A stretch of 64,000 nucleotides of DNA. Origin: Tetrahymena elliotti 4EA (lineage: Eukaryota > Ciliophora > Oligohymenophorea > Hymenostomatida > Tetrahymenidae). A program made the translations under genes and the position numbers. Position 1 is the stretch's first letter. Each line of letters opens with the position of its first letter. The notes beneath the pieces were generated by a model. It ran no database searches, was not told the DNA's origin, and saw only the letters and a program-made list of their open reading frames with translations. Below, piece by piece: positions 1 to 14,248 of this stretch. The stretch spans positions 680,675 through 744,674 of the forward strand of contig JH720326.1 in NCBI GenBank assembly GCA_000231825.2. The letters run 5' to 3'.

Positions 1-1639
1 CAGATTTCTGTAAACTAAATAATATGAATTAATAGAACTAAAAAAATTGAAGTGAAGAATTTTGATTACACTTAATTTATCTAAAGCTTTTTAATTACTT
101 AATAATTTAACCTATGTAGCTTTATTTTACAAATAATTTAAATATTCAGATTAATAAATTTAAATTATGGTTTTACATCTTCTAAAGACCAAAAGTATTT
201 TTCCTTTTATGACTACATTTTTAGTATTTATTATTTTGAAATACAAATTTATTTAAAAACTCCTTTTAATTATTAAACTAATCACCATAAAAATTTAAAT
301 AAAATTTTTTATGATTTTAGATGATAGAAAAAATAAAAGATTAAACAATTTATCGTGAATACTTTTATCCAATAATAATTTTATAATATTCTATGCTATT
401 TTTTGATATTTTTTAAAAGTGTAACTTATTATTTTTTATAACCTCCTATCTTAGTAACTGAATTCATGATAAAATATTAAAAATATTTTAAAAAAAGAAA
501 AGTAGGAACCATAAAATTAATAAGTTGGATAATTTAAATAAATTGAATTTGTACTAAAATTTTTATATTCTTATGATAATTAACAAGTAGATTTTCTTAC
601 TCTGTCATAATATTAAATTTTGTAACAGTTATTTAGTGATTGATGTTGGTTTAGAGGTGTTGATAAATTAAATATATAGGTTCAATAATGCTATTAATTT
701 GTATTTTCCGCTAAATTTTTAATCAAATTTAAAAGCTCTTTTTGTCTGATTATTAATTTAGTAGGTCCGACGTTAAAAAATAAATCAAAAAGACTGGATT
801 GAATTAAAGGAAGATTATATGCGTTTATGAACTAATTATTTCTAATCATTCGAGATGAATTACTTTAAAGAAATACTAAAAAACTATATTACTGTCAAAT
901 TAAACACTTATTTATTTAAAAAATAAATATATTTACTATTTTCTGTTTAGTCTTATTTTGGTACCTGGGTAATTATTTTTTTTATCAATTAAAAAATTAT
1001 AAAGTTATCAAGTAAATTTGAATTGATTACTATTCTAATATTAATAAGATTAATCAATATTTTTAAATCTAAACAGATGCGGCTAGGCTGGGTTTTTATT
1101 TTATGATGTAGATTCAATAACTACATAAAAATACAAAAAATAGTTAAATTTAACTGAAACAAAAAAAAAGTGATGATACTCAAAGTCTAGAATCTTCATG
1201 CTGACTTATTTTAATTCCATCAAAAACTCACCTATTTTGAAATGAAACCATATCTCATATGAGCTATTTTGAAACATTTTATTCCTATATTGATTATATT
1301 TAAAAATATTGGTGGTTCACAATTTTTAAATATTATTACATTAACTTTTATGCTATATTATTTATTATCGTATTTAATTAATATTATGTAAAAAGAATAA
1401 TTTATTTTGATTGTATTTGAGTCTTAGAAATTTAAATAGTCAAAAATTGAAAAAAAAATAATAGAGGAAATAAACTGATTTTGATAAATCTAAGGATAAT
1501 AAATAATTGAAAGCACTTCTAATTTTTAATGATTTTCTTAAATTTCAAAAATTGAAAGAACCCAAGTTTTATAAAGTAAATTTAAAAATAAAAATAAAGG
1601 AAATAAAAAAAGTTACTAACTTTCAGAAAACATTTAAAT
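1..1639. other. AT-rich non-coding stretch
   Basis: No reading frame with protein-like composition was found on either strand, even when TAA and TAG are read as glutamine. The last part must hold the promoter and 5' leader of the gene starting at 1640. No repeat, tRNA or other RNA gene was recognised. Confidence 0.6.
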
Positions 1640-4600
1640 ATGCCTCTTCTGATTTTGAAAATTTTTTTAGTTTTATTACTAACCGCTATTACTATGTCTA
1701 AAGACTCAGTAGTAAATATAGTTTATTCTCCATTCTATTTGAGTAAAATAGATTTTTATGAAGATGAAGGAGTACCTCTTAATATAAAAGTTGCTGGTGA
1801 TGCAAACTTAGTTTTCATATCATTAGGATTTTAGGGTATTTAAATTTTAGATGAAACAGGTAGTAAAGTGTTGCTTAAATAAGCTTTAGGTTAAGATTAC
1901 ATTAACTCTTTTGATGTAACAGATGATGCGGAGTATCTTATTGTTGGTTTAGATTCAAAAATTAAAGTTTATCAATTCATAAATCCCTTGAACAACTTGA
2001 ATTTGGTTTAAACATTTATTTAAGTAGGATAATGTGATTTTCCTACTTAAGTAGAAGATTTGATTTATATAAAACCACTAAATTTAGTAGTCGCAGTTGG
2101 AATGTTGGGTAGTGTTGTAGTTTATGATGTTGAAGTTATGTCATAAGTATACATTCTGGCTACTTACACTGTTGATACTCGATAGATAAATGGGGTTTCA
2201 ACTTCAGATGATGGTTATTGGATTTATTTAGGATGCGATATTTTTGGAGTAGTAGTTTTAAAAATTGAAATTACTTCTCCTTCCAACCCTTAAAAGAAAA
2301 GATAAGGAAAATTACTAAATGCTGCTACAGGTATCGGATATAGAAAAAGTTGGTTTGCCACAACTACTCATGATTAATAAATCTTGTTTGAGGTTGAAAT
2401 GTGGTATGGTCTTTTCTATGCCCCTTTCTAAAATGTATTAACGAGTACCCAATATTAATATCCTCTAAAGTTAAATTTTACTGCTTTTTGGCCTTTTACT
2501 TAAGTTAGCCCTATTACTTACATCCTCTTAATTTCATAAGATGATAATTTACTATTTGTGGGAGCTAGATCGCAAGGTATTTTCATATTTGATATTAGCT
2601 AAAGGGATAACTTTAGATTTTACCATTAAATTTAAGTAGATTCTCTTGCGTAATCATGTGCTTTTTCAAAAACTTAAAAATATTTGTATTACTCGAATTC
2701 AAATAGTGTTTACACTTTTGTTTAGAATACCCCAAATCTTAATAATGAATATCCTAATATTTTTAATACTAATTAAGCTTTAGAATTAAATATGGAAGGA
2801 ATGTATAAATGGAGATGTTATATTGATTCAAAAGATAGCTATCTGATAGGAGCATTTGACTATTCTGGATTTTTTATTATGCCTTTTGATAAAGATCCAT
2901 ACAAGTTAAGTCTAGATAATACTGTAAAATTAAATATTGAAGCTGACTCAGCTTATTTAGACACTGATGGATAATATCTTTATGTCCTTTAGTTGTTTTC
3001 AAAAAAATTATTAACTGTATTTTAAGTAAAGCCAAGCAGCGATGATCTTAGTAACCCTTAAAATATCTCTATTATGAACCCTAAAGAAGTTTATTCCTAT
3101 TATACTGATTCAGTTTAAATGTCAGAATCAATAAAATTCAGTAAGGATAGAAAATATGCTACCATAACTCATTCAACAGGAATATTAATATTTGATACTT
3201 AAAATTTTCTTGATTTTAAACTGATAAAATATTGGGAGAATCCTACATTTATTCATGGAGAAAACCAAGGAGCTGTCATTACTAATGATAACAAGTGGAT
3301 TGTAAGCACTGTTAGAGGATATGGAATTTATGCTTTAAATTTTACAAATATTGATGATATAATACTAGTTGGCTATTTAGAAACTTTAGGAGGAGAAGGG
3401 ATTGAACTATCAAGAATAACAGACTAATATGCTTACTTGATGGATGGAATGCTTGGTTTTGCTATTATAGATTTATATTCTTTACCTAAAATTGATATAA
3501 TTTCAAGAGTCTCTTTACCAGGTTGGGCAAATATGATATAACCTCTATTTAATGAGGAATATATGCTTGTTGGTTAAATGGGCAAGGGGATGCTATCTCT
3601 CCTAAAAATTCAAGATAAGAGAAACCCTAGGAAAATAAGTTCATATTAAAGAGATAAGTAATATTCTGTTTCCATTTGTAACCCTAATGATGAATCTTTT
3701 GTTTTTATTGCAGGACCTTAAGGCATAATTAGCCTTCCACTTAGGAGTAAAGTTATGATTCACACAGAAGTTATTCAGGTAATACCAAATGGTAGTAAGA
3801 ATAAAACAGAGAAATTTGATTAATATAAATCACTACTTAATACTACTGGTTTGAGTGATAACGATTATGTTTTCTCTGTTGGATAAATCATTTAATTAAA
3901 TTTTGTTATCTTATATCCTTATGATAATATGAAAATTGCTTCTGTAAAAATTTATTTGAATGATTAGGTATAAGACTTACCTTACTATATGTCATATAAC
4001 CCTACAACATAGACTGTAGTTATGGATATCAACTAAAAATAACTTGAAAGTATTTCTGGAGGAGTTGCTCTAAATGCAATCTTGGTAGAAACTGTTATTC
4101 CACTTACTTATGATAGTTTTGTGTACAGTTCTGATGACCCCACGGATTAAGCTGTTACTAACTCTGAATAATCATAATTTATTTTAGAGAATTTATAATA
4201 TTTAGGTATAATTGATCACAAATTAACTCTTAATTCTGGTTTTAATCCTAATAATTATTAATTATTTGATGATAATTTTCTATTAACAAAAATTTTTAAA
4301 AACATAACTTCTTAAGATTTTTAAAAAGCCTCTCAATAATTGATAAAAAAAGTAATAATTACTTTAGTTCAATCACAATTCGTAAATTCTGTTATCTATT
4401 ATGTAAGGCCATCTCTCTTTTTCTACTTTGAAAACTCTTCACCATAAATTTATACTTTATCTGATTAAATTGTATTTGAAATTTAATCAAACTCAGCTGA
4501 CGGTATTTTTGTCTCACAAATTTATCAAGGAGTTATTTCCTCTTTTTCTTCAGCATCTAACTACTTAAGACTTAGTGGGCAGTTAAATTTAATTAACAAC

Positions 4601-6925
4601 ATTTTAAACAAAAAAATTATTTTTGCTAACAAAACACTAATAAATACTGATAATCTATCAAACAATTCTACATAAGTTTTAAATGTTACCATTTCAGATT
4701 CAATAAATTTTCCCATAAACTTTATTTTACCTATTAATAAATGTAATTTCATAGTATTAAAATAGTAACTTTAAGAAAATCCTAGTGCCACACTCTAATA
4801 ACAAATAGATAGATTCTACACAAGCTCAGAAGTAGCCATTTAAGATGATTTATCTATTATATTTGCTGATAATTCATTTCTTGTTTCTGACTCTTAAATA
4901 ATAACATACAATACTCTGTATACTACTGGAAATATGGATGAAGATTATGGATATAAAAATATTTCATCAGAGTTCTGGTTATAGCAAGAAGGTGCTTCAA
5001 AATTAGCTTTTCATGGTGTCGTTCCTACTGGATCATATTTATAAATATATACATTTAAAGTCAATGCAACTGATGGCTATACCTATAAAATAAGTTATTT
5101 TAAAATCAAAGTATATGGAATACCTTTTTCTTACATTTTTAATCTTCTATTGAAAATTTTAGGACCATCCTTTGCTGTAGTAGGTATATATCAAAAAAGA
5201 TATGTTATACTCAATATGATATTTAAGAATAGTGTACATTTTGATGAAGAAGTTATAGAATGTAATAATGAATATGTAAAGAAAATAATTATGTTGGGTA
5301 AATGTCATAAAAATTCTAAAATTATTGTAGAACTTTTATTTGCTAAAATTGAATAATAGTAACAAAAGAAAAAAAATACAAAACCTGAAGAAATTAGTAA
5401 TTCAGCCCCATCTTTAGTAGATTTTAATCATCCTTATCATAATGATTAATAATCTGATGAGAAAGGCATAATCAAAAAGGTTAAAGAAACTAAACTAAGA
5501 ATCCCAAGCAAACCAAAATTGATAAACATTAAAAAGACATTACATCAGCTTAACTCACTCAGGACACATGTCCCAAATCACACAACTGAAAAGCTTTATT
5601 TGAAATAAGATGGAAGTATCAGTATGTCAAAAATAATAAAAGATATCATATCGTTAGATATAATGAGTGCAAAAAAAATTAATTAAAACAATATAGCTGA
5701 TTTAAAAAATGTAAACTCAAGACTCTACAGAGGGATAAGGTCTCATGTTGTAAGATATTTCCTATCTTTAGATAAAAAATCATAAATTCTTTATGAATTT
5801 ATTAAAAGTTATTGCTATGAATATTTGTAAAAATCTTCTAATGATTGGTACAAAGCTGTAGTAAATTTAGATTACAATAAAGGCAAAGAAGAAAAAGGAA
5901 TTCTAACAATTTTCCCTTAATTGTCAATAAATGTCTATAATTTAATAAAAATTTTATTTAAGCTTAATTTATTTTCAAAATAAGAATTATCTGAAATCGA
6001 TAATTTTAGAAGGCTTGTTAAAGAATCAACAACAAAATAATTAGGTATTAATTTTTTCCTTATTAGAGAAGTCTTATATGCAGACGCTCTAGGGTTTTGT
6101 TCACATATTCCTTCTATTTTCCAACCAGCAGTTGGTGAATCAATACATTTACATTCATATGAAATTCTACATATAACTGCTTTCAAAAAAGAATAATATT
6201 AAAATAGTTGTGTGAGGTTTTTAATGTAAACTCTCAATTTGGATTACAACAAGTATGGAGTATCCAAGAATCTAAGACTACCTAAGTGGCTTTAACTAGA
6301 CTAAAAACATGGTATTTTGATGATATATGGGACTCCATCTACTGAAGATATAGATGATGTACTAATTAGAATCTATGATTTAAGTGGATATGTAATTAAA
6401 TAATTTTCTCTCAAAGTAGTTTCTTCTGAGAATAAAAAGGCTTAAGAAGATTCTCTTTTCAGTATACCTAACGAGACAGATTCATTAATCTAAATAGAAC
6501 CAATTTTAGATGATAATTAGTTAATTAGTTATAATTACGCAAACAATATTTTACAAACATCAGCACTAATTTAAAACAAACACTTGACAAAACACAAATT
6601 GAATTTTAGATCCTCTCCTAATTAGAGCTACTCAAGATAGACTATAGATGTTAACAATTCTGATATATTTTTTTTACAATAATAATAACAAACTACTTTT
6701 AAATAAAAAGCAAAAGATCCTAAATGTGTTTAATTATATGAATTCTAAAAAAGAGATAATAGCAAAAATTCAATTATTAAAAATCTAGAGCCTATAATTT
6801 TCACATAATAAATCAATACTGAAACACAAATTAAAAATACTAATGAATTAGTCCAACCTACAGATTTTGAAAACAATTTTACTGAAAACCAAAAAGAAAA
6901 TAAACCTGAATTTACCGAGAAATGA
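1640..6925 (+). CDS. large type I membrane protein with LVIVD/propeller-like ectodomain (array copy 1, intact)
   Basis: An uninterrupted, intronless frame of 1761 codons closed by TGA at 6923-6925, with dozens of in-frame TAA/TAG codons read as Gln. Residues 1-20 form a signal peptide (MPLLILKIFLVLLLTAITMS). Residues about 30-700 carry repeated short beta-rich units ending in hydrophobic-Gly patterns (GVVVLKI, GFFIMP, GYGIYALN, LGFAIIDL), like LVIVD or beta-propeller repeats. Residues about 1100-1155 look like an Ig- or cadherin-like domain (GDYGYKN..FW..F.GVVPTG pattern). A single TM segment follows near 1160-1182, then a cytoplasmic part of about 575 residues that is Ser/Asn/Gln-rich at its end, with a short poly-Q run. 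The reading is consistent with the large ciliate families annotated as LVIVD-repeat or cadherin-like membrane proteins. The function is unknown; adhesion or surface sensing is only a guess. Copies 2 and 3 follow directly in the same orientation. Confidence 0.9.
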
Positions 6926-8601
6926 AATCTTTATTTAGAATTGGATTTGAAAAATTTTTAATCTTGTAAAAGTATTTTATTATTTTATAATGACTAGATT
7001 AATTTGAATTAAATATTTTAAGATTTAATTATTTATTATCAAAATATTAATTTCAATTTGAGTATTCATTTATTTTCATGAAAACCTTCTTTAAAATATT
7101 TCAAATTTTACGCTAATTCTACTTAATTTTATAATCTGTTAATCATATTGAAGTATTACCTGGGATAAATTTTCTTTAATTTTCTTTATTTAGGTTTAGA
7201 TTGATTATTTTGAAATTAAAATAAAAGTAAAATAAATATTGAGAGACTGCTTGCTATCCAAAGTTCCAATAATCAAAAATAATTAAAAAAAGATCACTGG
7301 TTCATTATTTCAATTTTGTGATGCTTTAATGGCTTTAATTTAGTATTCTCTGACATAAAAAAAATTTTACAGTAAAATATTTTCAATTTTTTGTGAAATT
7401 TAAAAAATTACTCATATGAAAATTAAAAAGGAATTAAATTATCTATTAACTCCCTGAATTTGTTGTGTGAATTTTAAAAGCAAATTTTAGATGAGGCAAT
7501 ACATTTTAGGTCTACCTCGTTGATAGTAAAATTCCTTAACGAGGTAATAAGGTAATTCGAAGACATTCTAATTCTCCTTTTAATTTATATGTCATATTTT
7601 TTCTTTTTTTACTAGAACAAGAATTGAATGGTTAAATCTCGTAAAAATCTTTTTGAAATATTTTAGTTGATAGAAATTGCTTTTAGATTTTTTTGGATAA
7701 AAAAAATTAATTAAAAAATCAAATTTTATTTTGTTTTTCTTTATTTTATTTGATTTTATTTAAATTAACCATTCTTTTTGCCTTTATAAGAAAGCATTAA
7801 GAGATAAATACAAATAAAAATCAAAATTCTTAATTGAATTTAAGTATTGTAATTAAAAAAACTTTTATAAAGTTAAACTAATATTCTTTTAGTTTACAAT
7901 TATTAATAAGGTTGAATGAAGCTAAGAATAAAAAAATTTGTGCAAAAAAAATACTTTCAAAATAACTAGCCATCAAAAAAATATATCAAATTTAAATTCC
8001 CTATCATTTCTAAGAATATAAAATATTGAGGAAATAAGAATAATTTCATTTAAATAACATTTAATATTAATCTTCCATCTTCACTTTTGTTTTTGAGTAA
8101 TCTGTAAGATTAAAAATTTCAAAAATAATTAGGATTAAAAATATTCGCATAATATTTATTTATTCATTCCCAGTTTCTATCATTCTCATATCTATTGAAT
8201 TTCATATTATTTGCTTTAGTTTTAATTTATATTAATCTTGACTTGAAAAAAAATTTGAAATTCCTTTTAGGTTTTTAATCTAATACTCTCAATTTAAATT
8301 AAATTATATTATAAAATTAGAGTAAGTATAAATTTTGATCTATGTTAATAAACAAATTAACATTAACAAACAAATAATTATTTCCTTTTATTTTTTCAAA
8401 ACCTTTTCTAAAATAAAATAATGAGAATCATTTACTTACTAGTGGATATTTATGAACAATGAATCGATTTTTAGTGATTGAGATATCTTTTTTGATTAAT
8501 TTGATAAAAATAAAGAAATTAGATTACAAATAATATTTAAGTAACATAAAAATTTTATTTACTTAATCAAAAAAAATCAAACAATCAAAAAATTCTTTTG
8601 G
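6926..8601. other. non-coding spacer between array copies 1 and 2
   Basis: AT-rich sequence without supported genes on either strand. It separates two co-oriented paralogs and presumably contains the 3' end of copy 1 and the promoter of copy 2. No remnants of another copy were recognised. Confidence 0.6.
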
Positions 8602-11600
8602 ATGAATTTCATACTAATACCATTTTTGCTATTTTTAATAAATACTCTTGCAAAGACTGAAAATTAATCTTTAGACATTGTATATTCTCCATTCTATTTA
8701 AGTAAAAAAGATTATACTGAGGATTAGGGAGTCCCTCTAGCAGTTAAAGTACCAAATGATGTAGACTTAGTTTTTGTATCATTAGGCCTATCTGGAATTC
8801 AAATTATGGACCAAACAGGGAGTAATACTTTATATTAATAAGCTTTAGGTACTGATTATGTTAGCGCTTTTGATGTAACTGATGATGCTTAGTATATCTT
8901 TGTTGGTTTAGATTAAAAAATAAAAGTTTATCAATATATTAACCCCTTAAACTATTTGAATTAACCATAATCATTTATTTTAGTTGGATAATGTGATTTT
9001 CCAACTTAAGTGGAAGATATAATATATGTGAAACCTTTGAATATTGTTATAGCAGTTGGTATGTTTGGTAGTGTTGTTGCCTACGACATAGAAGTTATAA
9101 CTTAAGTTTCTATTTTGGCCACTTATACTATTGAAACCCAGACTGTAACTGGAGTTTCTGTTTCTGATGATGGTTAGTGGATTTATTTAGGGTGTGATAT
9201 AGTTGGAGTAGTTGTTTTAAAGATTAAAATTATCCCGCCCTCAAATACAAACCTAAAAAGATAAGGAAAATTAGTAAAGGCAGCAGCAGGATCTGGATAC
9301 AGAAAAAGTTGGTATGCAGCAGCTACTCATGACTAATAAATTTTATTTGAAATAGAAGTATGGTTTGGACTTTTTTATGCACCTTTTAAGAACGTGCTTA
9401 CAAGTAGTGAAAACTAATATCCCGTTAAATTAAACTTCACAGCCTTTTGGCCTTTTTCATAAATTAGTCCTACAACTTATATGCTCTTAATTTCTTCTGA
9501 TGATAATTTGTTGTTTGTGGGAGCTAGATCGCAAGGCATTTTCATATTTGATATCAGCGACAAAAATAATTTTAAATTTTATCACTAAATTTAAGTTGAT
9601 GCTCTTGCTTAATCTGGAGCTTTTTCTAGAACTCAAAAATATTTATATTATTCAAATTCAATTAGTGTTTATACATTTGTATAAAATGAACCTAATCTTA
9701 ATAACCATTATCCTAATATATTCAACTCAAATTAGGCTGTTTAACTAAGTATGGAGGGATTATATAAATGGAGATGCTATATTGATCCTTCTGATAATTA
9801 TTTCATTGGAGCTTTTGATTATTCTGGAATTTTTATTATGCCTTATAATAAAGATCCATACAAGTTAAGCCTTGATAATTCCTTCTAAATAAATATTGAA
9901 GCTGACTCAGCTTTCTTAGATCCAGATGGAAAATATCTTTATATTCCTACTTTATACTCTGAAAAACTATTAACTGTATTTTAGCTAAAACCAAATGATG
10001 ATGATGTAAATAATTCTTAAAATATTTCTATCAAGAACCCTAAATAAGTTTATTCATTCTTTAAAGAGAATTTTTAGATGTCGGAGTCAATAAAATTCAG
10101 TCAAGATAGAAAATACGCAACAATAACTCATTCAACTGGTATATTAATATTTAATACAACAAATCCATTAGACTTTTAGCTTTTAAAATTTTGGGAAAAT
10201 CCACCACATATACATGGTGAAAATTAAGGAGCTGTTATCACTCATGATAATAAGTGGATAGTCAGTACTGTAAGAGGTTATGGAATATATGCATTAAATT
10301 TTACTAATAAAAGTAATATAACTTTAGTAGATTCCTTAGAAACATTAGGTGGAGAAGGAATAGAAATATCTAAAATAAATGACTAATATGCTTATATTAT
10401 GGATGGTATGCTTGGTTTTGCAATTATTGATTTATACTCTCTACCTAAAATTGATATTATCTCTAGAATGGAAGTACCTGGTTGGACAACTATTGTATAG
10501 CCTTTATTCAATGATGAGTATATATTAATAGGATAAATGGAGAAAGGAATGCTCTCTTTGTTTAAAATATAAGATAAAAAAAATCCAAGGAAAATAGCTT
10601 CTTATCAAAGAGATAAATAATACTCTGTTTCTATTTGCCTCCCAAATGATGAATCATTTGTTTTTATTGCAGGACCTTAAGGAATTATAAGCCTACCACT
10701 CATGAGTAAAGTAATGATTCATACTGAAGTAAACTAATTGATCGCAAGTGGTAGTATGAATAAGACAGAAAAATTTGATCAAAAGAAATCACTTGTCAAT
10801 ACAGCTGGTTTAAGTGATAATGATTATGTTTTCTCTGTAGGACAGATAATATAATTAAATTTTCTTATTCTATATCCTCAAGATAATATGAAAATAACTT
10901 CTGTAAAAATTTATCAGAATGACTAGGTGTTAGATTTACCCTACTATATGACATATAATCCCACTACACAAACTTTAGTTATGGATATAAGTTAAAAATT
11001 ATTGGAGGGTTTAACTAGTGGGGTTGCACTTAATGCTATTTTAGTTGAAACAGTAGTTCCAGTTTCTTAAGAGAGCTTTATTTATAATGCTGATGATGCA
11101 AACGATTTAGCAGTAACTAATTCTGATTAGGCGTAACTCATTTTAGATTAATTACAATACTTAGGGATCATTGATCATAAATTTACATTAAATTCTGGCT
11201 TTAACCCTAATAATTTAAAAATATTTGATGATAATTTTTTGTAGACAAAAGTATTTAAATAAGTTTCTTCAAACTTTGAAAAACTTTCATCATAGTTTAT
11301 AAAAAAAGTAATAATTACTTTGATTTAGTCTCAATTTGTAAACTCTGTTATTTATTATGTTCGGCCATCTCTCTTTTTCTACTTTGAAAACTCAAATGCT
11401 TAAATTTCAACATTATCTGATTAAGTGATCTTTGAAATTTAATCAGATCTCAATGATGGAATATTTGTATCACAAAATTATTAAGGAGTGATTTCCTCAA
11501 TATCTTCTACATTCAACTACTTAAGACTTAGCGGATAGCAAATTTAATTAATTCTATTTTGTAAAATAAAATTGTTTTTGCAAATAAAACAAAAATAAAT

Positions 11601-13868
11601 ATGAATGATAAAATCAATAACTCTACTCAAATGCTTAACGTTACTATCACAGATTTCATTAATTACCCAATAACATTAATTTTACCTATAAATAAATGTA
11701 ATTTCATAGCATTAAAATAACAGCTTTAAGAAAATCCAAGTAGTACACTCTAATAGCAAATAGACAGATTCTATACAAACTCTGAAGTTGCGATTTAAGA
11801 TGACTTATCTATCATATTTGCTGATAACTCATTTCAAGCTTCTGATTCCTAGATAATAACATATACTTCCTTTTATACTACTGGAGATATGAACGACCAT
11901 CATGGGTATAAAAATATGACATAAGAATTCTGGCTTTAATAAGAAGGTAGCTCAAAATTATCTTTTCATGGTGTAGTCCCAACTGAATCTTATCTAAAAG
12001 TATTTTCTTTTAAAGTTAATGCAACTGATGGTTATACTTATAAAATTAGTTATTTTTAAATCAAAGTATATGGAATACCATTTTCTTATATTTTTAATCT
12101 TCTATTAAAAATTCTTGGGCCATTATTTGCCTTAATAGGTATTTACCAAAAAAGATGTGTAATCCTTAACATGATATTTAAGAATAGTGTGCATTTTGAT
12201 GATGAGGTGATTGAGTGCAATAATGAATATGTAAAAAAAATAATTATGTTAGGAGATAGTCATTAAGACTCTAAAATTATTGTTAATCTTTTATTTGCTA
12301 AAATTGAGTAACAAAACTTAAAGAAAAAAAATTAATAACCATAAGAAGAAATGAGTAACTCAAACTCTTAAGTAGATTTTAGTCACCCCTATAATGGAGA
12401 TAAATAGTTAAATGAAAGAGGCATAATTAAAAAGGTTTAGTAAGCTAAATTAAGGACCCCTAACAATCCTCCAAAAATGATCAATATAAAAAAGACTATT
12501 AATCAGCTTAATTCTCTTAGAACGCACATCCCAAATCACACAGCCGAAAAACTTTATTTGAAATCCGATAGAAGTATGAGTATGTCAAAAATAATAAAAG
12601 ACATCATATCATTAAATTTAATGAGTACAAAAAAAATTAGTTCAAACAATGTAGCTGATTTAAAAAATGTAAACTCAAGGCTCTACAGAGGAATACGATC
12701 TCATGCTGCTAGGTATTTCCTTTCTTTAGATAAAAAATCATAGATAGTTTATGAGTTTATAAAAAGTTATAGTTATGAATATTTGTAAAAATCTTAAAAT
12801 GATTGGTATAAAGCTGTTGTGCACTTAGACTACAAAAAGGATATAGATGAAAAAGGAGTTTTAATAATTTTTCCATAACTCTCTATAAATGTTAATAACT
12901 TAATGAAAATATTATTTTAGTTGAATCTATTTAGAATCGAAGAATTAAATCATGTCAATAATTTCAGTAATATTATCAAAGAGTCAGCCAACAAGTAATT
13001 AGGTATAAATTTCTTTCTCATTAGAGAAGTTCTATTTGCAGATACTCTAGGATTTTGTGCACATATTCCTTCAGTTTTACAGCCAGCTGTTGGTGAATCA
13101 ATACATTTACATTCTCATGAAATTTTGTAAATAATTGCTTTCAAAAAAATATAATATAAAAATAGCTGTGTTAGATTCTTAATGAAAGCTCTTAATTTAG
13201 ATTACAACAAATATGGAGTATCTAAAAACTTAAGATTACCTAAGTGGCTTTAACTAGACTAGAAGCATGGTATATTAATGGTAAATGGAACACCTTCCAC
13301 AGAAGATATAGATGAAGTATTAATAAGAATATATGATTTATGCGGTTATGTGATAAAATAATTTTCACTTAAAGTAGTGGCTTCAGGTGATAAAAAAGGT
13401 TCAAAAGAGGAGTTTGGTTTGAGTATACCTAACGAAGATGAATCATTTCATTAATTTGAACAAGCTTTAGATGATAATTAACATATAAGCTATAATCTTT
13501 AAACTAACATGTAAGTGCTATCTCCTAACAATCAGAATATGGATAGAAAGAAAAATAAATTTAATTTCTTATTTTCTCATGAATAGAGCTACTCTAAATA
13601 AGTTTCTATTCACAGCACTGATTTCTTTGTTTCAAGACCAAGATCTGTAACTAAGCCTAAATCAAAAGATCCTCAAAGTATATAATAATATGAATTTAAT
13701 AAAAAAGATAACAATAAAAATTCCAATATAAATAATTTTGAGATGGCAGTATCTCCTAGTAATTAGTCAAATATTACAGAAAAAACAAATAATGATTTAA
13801 TTTAATCTATTTAGACTTATTATAACAAATCATAATAAAACGATTAGTAAAAGTTCACTGAACTATGA
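8602..13868 (+). pseudogene. array copy 2 of the large membrane protein, interrupted by one frameshift
   Basis: Starts with its own signal peptide (MNFILIPFLLFLINTLAK) and follows copy 1 residue by residue, with most residues identical by eye. The frame starting at 8602 runs through the ectodomain to the LRLSGQQ region and meets TGA at 11602-11604. The homologous sequence resumes one frame over from about 11541 (NLINSILQNKIVFANKT) and continues through the TM segment and cytoplasmic domain to TGA at 13866-13868. Comparison with copy 1 places a single missing base near 11539-11545. Everything downstream is otherwise open and conserved, including the region around 12477-12743. So this is either a very recent pseudogene, a truncated 1000-residue secreted form, or a sequencing or assembly error in an intact gene. 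No intron boundary explains the shift. The family is as described for copy 1. Confidence 0.8.
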
Positions 13869-14248
13869 AATAAATAATTCTTATTTTTAAAATTAAAAGT
13901 TAAATTGTTATCAAAATTTTGAGTTCTGAATTAGTAATATTTTTTAATTATTATTAATAAAAATAAATATGATAATTGGTAGTTTTGTTTAAATAATTAT
14001 TATAAAAATTTATTTCAAAAAAAGGATTTATTTTAGTAAATTGAACAAATAATTTTTAGAAATTTATTTTTAAGATAATTAAAGAATTAAAGTTTTTTCT
14101 ACTTCTACATAACAATTAAGCAAAAAGTAAATATCAAGCATTTAAAACTAAAGATTTTAATCAAATATTAACAGAAAAAAATTAGTTAATTCAAAATTTT
14201 TTGGTTATTATTTTATTAAATATTTTTGTAAGCCCTCAAATAATCTTT

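Noticed and set aside
11530..11560. Programmed -1 frameshifting in array copy 2
   Set aside because: There is no X-XXY-YYZ slippery heptamer in the zero frame at the break, and copy 1 simply has one more base there.
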